From CAYZYO01 sp964482585 (lineage in GTDB: Bacteria; Bacillota; Syntrophomonadia; Syntrophomonadales; Syntrophomonadaceae): 8,575 nt of DNA. Shown here in pieces: positions 7,107 through 8,575 of this stretch. The notes below the pieces were generated by a model that searched no databases, had not been told where the DNA came from, and saw nothing but the letters and a program-made list of their open reading frames with translations. Within the stretch, counting starts at the first letter, position 1. Every line of letters begins with the position of its first letter. Position numbers and translations under genes: made by a program. The stretch lies in contig CAYZYO010000097.1 in NCBI GenBank assembly GCA_964482585.1, positions 1-8,575 of the forward strand, in the 5' to 3' direction.

Positions 7107-7135
7107 CGAAGCTGGTCCAAGCCCGGCGTATACAA

Positions 7136-8113
7136 ATGAAAGATAATAGGGGAAAAGAAGGTACAATTTTTAATATCCAGAGATTTACAGTACATGATGG
7201 CCCCGGCATAAGGACGACTGTTTTCTTCAAAGGTTGTCCGATGAGATGTTTGTGGTGCAGTAATCCTGAAGGTTTGAAGCCATATCCGGAAGTAGCTGTA
7301 TATAAGAAAGATTGTATCGGTATCGATGTTTGTAGTAGATGTCTACATGCATGTCCACATCAGGATGAACAGGTACTGCAGGTTGAAAATGGATATATCG
7401 TAGGCATAGATAGGGATAAATGCCGTAATTGTCTATTTTGTGCTGAGGCTTGCCCTAATAACACCCTTAAAATTTTTGGTAAAAAATATACAGTACGCGA
7501 AATAGTAAATATCATAATGGAAGATCGTCAGTTCTATAAAGAAACAAATGGTGGTGTAACAGCCGGTGGCGGAGATCCGATGATGCAGTATGAATTTGTT
7601 TGCGAAATGTTTAAAGAGTGTAAGCGTTACGGTATTCATACTTGTTTGGAAACAGAGCTTCACTGTAAGAGGAAGGCGATAGAACCTATGTTCCCGTATA
7701 CTGATTTATGGATAACTGATATTAAGATGATGGATCCTCAAAAACATAAGCAGTATACCGGTGTGACGAATGAACTCATATTAGAAAATATCAAATTTGT
7801 TGTTGAAAGTGGTGCTAAATTGATTATAAGGACTCCTGTTATTCCCGGCTACAACAACGATGATGAAAACATTCATGCTATAGCCCGCTTTGTATCTGAG
7901 AAACTGAAAAACAAAATAGTTCAATATCAACTCTTACCCTATCGTTTACTAGGACTGGAAAAATATGCGGCGCTGGGAATCCCTTATCCTATGGGTGAGA
8001 TAAAGCAACCTGCACGGGAGGATTATGAACCGAATATCCGCCACCTGGTTGAAGTAATGGCAGTATATGGAGTGCCGGCAGTGGCCGGAAGCAATGTGAA
8101 ATACAATTACTAG
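7136..8113 (+). CDS. Glycyl radical enzyme activase (radical SAM protein with ferredoxin-like insert)
   Basis: This 325-residue activase makes the glycyl radical on the preceding enzyme by reductive cleavage of SAM. The N-terminal FNIQRFTVHDGPGIRTTVFFKGC segment leads into the radical-SAM motif C34-x3-C38-x2-C41. A ferredoxin-like insert follows with two [4Fe-4S] sets: C60, C66, C69, C73 and C96, C99, C102, C106. This insert is usual for activases outside the pyruvate formate-lyase type. The SAM-binding motif, normally S-G-G-E-P, reads GGGDP (144-148). The DIKMMDPQKHKQYTGV segment near 196-211 is typical. The gene follows the lyase by 78 bases. The ATG at 7136 lacks a well-placed ribosome site. 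A CTG at 7112 would add eight residues (MVQARRIQ), and family members usually have a short leader, so the start is uncertain. Cytosolic or shell-internal location cannot be told. Confidence 0.93.
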   Translation: MKDNRGKEGTIFNIQRFTVHDGPGIRTTVFFKGCPMRCLWCSNPEGLKPYPEVAVYKKDCIGIDVCSRCLHACPHQDEQVLQVENGYIVGIDRDKCRNCLFCAEACPNNTLKIFGKKYTVREIVNIIMEDRQFYKETNGGVTAGGGDPMMQYEFVCEMFKECKRYGIHTCLETELHCKRKAIEPMFPYTDLWITDIKMMDPQKHKQYTGVTNELILENIKFVVESGAKLIIRTPVIPGYNNDDENIHAIARFVSEKLKNKIVQYQLLPYRLLGLEKYAALGIPYPMGEIKQPAREDYEPNIRHLVEVMAVYGVPAVAGSNVKYNY

Positions 8114-8128
8114 TAAAGGGGGATAGCC

Positions 8129-8470
8129 ATGACGAAGGTTAAACAGCGTATCATTCAGGAATCTGTTCCTGGAAAGCAAGTGACTCTTTGTCACATGGTT
8201 GCACATTCCGATACTGCACTTCTAGATAAGCTCGGCATAGCAGAGGAATCCGCTGCTGGGATAATGGCAATCACCCCTTATGAGGCAGTTATTATAGCAG
8301 CTGACCGTGCAGTGAAAACTGCTGATGTTGAATTAGTAGTAGTAGATCGTTTTACAGGCTCTTTGTTGATAACGGGACATATAAGCGCAGTGGAACCGGC
8401 TTTGCGAGAGGCAAACCGTTATCTTACTGAAGTCCTGCATTTTGATTCGACTATTTTTACACACTCTTGA
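8129..8470 (+). CDS. eutS: EutS/PduU-type shell protein (circularly permuted BMC hexamer)
   Basis: This 113-residue protein closely follows the EutS pattern: IIQESVPGKQVTLCHMVAH at the N-terminus, GIMAITPYEAVIIAADRAVKTADVE in the middle, then VVVDRFTGSLLITGHISAVEPALREAN. The N-terminal beta strand before the BMC fold is the mark of the permuted single-domain shell proteins that form hexamers in the facets of ethanolamine, propanediol and some glycyl-radical microcompartments. Family length is about 111-116 residues, so it appears intact. The ATG has GGGGGAT 4 bases upstream, and the gene starts only 15 bases after the activase stop, so it is in the same operon. The symbol reflects family resemblance. 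The locus itself shows no ethanolamine ammonia-lyase, so no ethanolamine role is implied. Confidence 0.93.
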   Translation: MTKVKQRIIQESVPGKQVTLCHMVAHSDTALLDKLGIAEESAAGIMAITPYEAVIIAADRAVKTADVELVVVDRFTGSLLITGHISAVEPALREANRYLTEVLHFDSTIFTHS

Positions 8471-8507
8471 TGAAGATTAGTAAATATTATTTAAGGAGGC
8501 ATTTTAT

Positions 8508-8575
8508 ATGGCACAGGAATCATTAGGAATGATTGAAACTAGAGGTTTAGTACCTGCGATTGAAGCGGCTGATGC
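8508..8575 (+). CDS. BMC-domain shell protein of EutM/PduA type, N-terminal 22 codons (cut by the window edge)
   Basis: The visible residues contain SLGMIETRGLVPAIEAAD, the hallmark N-terminus of canonical hexameric BMC-H shell proteins such as EutM, PduA and CutN. The ATG at 8508 is preceded by a strong AAGGAGG 8 bases upstream, better than those of its neighbours and in keeping with the high amounts of major shell protein needed. The gap from the EutS-type gene is 37 bases, so it continues the same operon. Length, pore residues and exact subtype lie outside the window. Confidence 0.9.
   Translation, partial: MAQESLGMIETRGLVPAIEAAD

Noticed and set aside
7063..7146. 27-codon frame between lyase and activase, beginning with a valine-rich stretch
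   Set aside because: It arises from a low-complexity GTn-rich stretch and ends just inside the activase, with no family resemblance.
1..8575. CRISPR arrays, tRNA or rRNA genes, insertion sequences
   Set aside because: No repeat-spacer pattern, cloverleaf, ribosomal segment, transposase or terminal inverted repeats were seen on either strand.

Overview
The window looks like chromosomal DNA of a strictly anaerobic Gram-positive bacterium of the Clostridia or a relative. The signs are AT-rich DNA with strong AGGAGG-type ribosome binding sites, a tungsten-type aldehyde ferredoxin oxidoreductase, an oxygen-sensitive glycyl radical enzyme with its radical-SAM activase, and shell proteins of a bacterial microcompartment (BMC). 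The exact genus cannot be read from the sequence.

Layout. Positions 1-406 (minus strand) hold the N-terminal part of a regulator with a PocR-type ligand-sensing domain, cut by the window edge. A 206-base divergent intergenic region with palindromes and AT-rich promoter-like sequence separates it from everything else, which is on the plus strand. First come an aldehyde:ferredoxin oxidoreductase (AOR, 613-2418) and S-adenosylmethionine synthetase (metK, 2508-3701), closed by a strong intrinsic terminator (3701-3763). A gene-poor stretch of about 675 bases follows (3764-4438). It appears to contain the decayed C-terminal end of a sigma-54-dependent activator and a weak -24/-12-like element. Then comes the start of a glycyl-radical-enzyme microcompartment (GRM) operon: the signature glycyl radical enzyme (4439-7057), its activase (7136-8113), an EutS-type shell protein (8129-8470) and the first 22 codons of a second, EutM/PduA-type shell protein (8508-8575, running off the window).

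How the parts may work together (inference). The PocR-domain protein senses a small organic substrate and controls the locus. The activase uses SAM, which the local metK could supply, to install the glycyl radical. The lyase or dehydratase is drawn into the shell by an N-terminal amphipathic helix and produces an aldehyde there. AOR outside the shell could oxidise escaped aldehyde with ferredoxin, or work in reverse. Further enzymes expected of such loci (aldehyde dehydrogenase, phosphotransacylase, alcohol dehydrogenase, more shell proteins) would lie beyond the right edge.

The most interesting point is the glycyl radical enzyme. It keeps the catalytic Cys, Glu, His and Asp of the diol dehydratase type but lacks the His-Ser substrate-binding pair, and it carries an unusual four-cysteine cluster just after the active-site segment. 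Together with the adjoining AOR and metK genes, this suggests a GRM whose substrate may not be one of the well-known ones.
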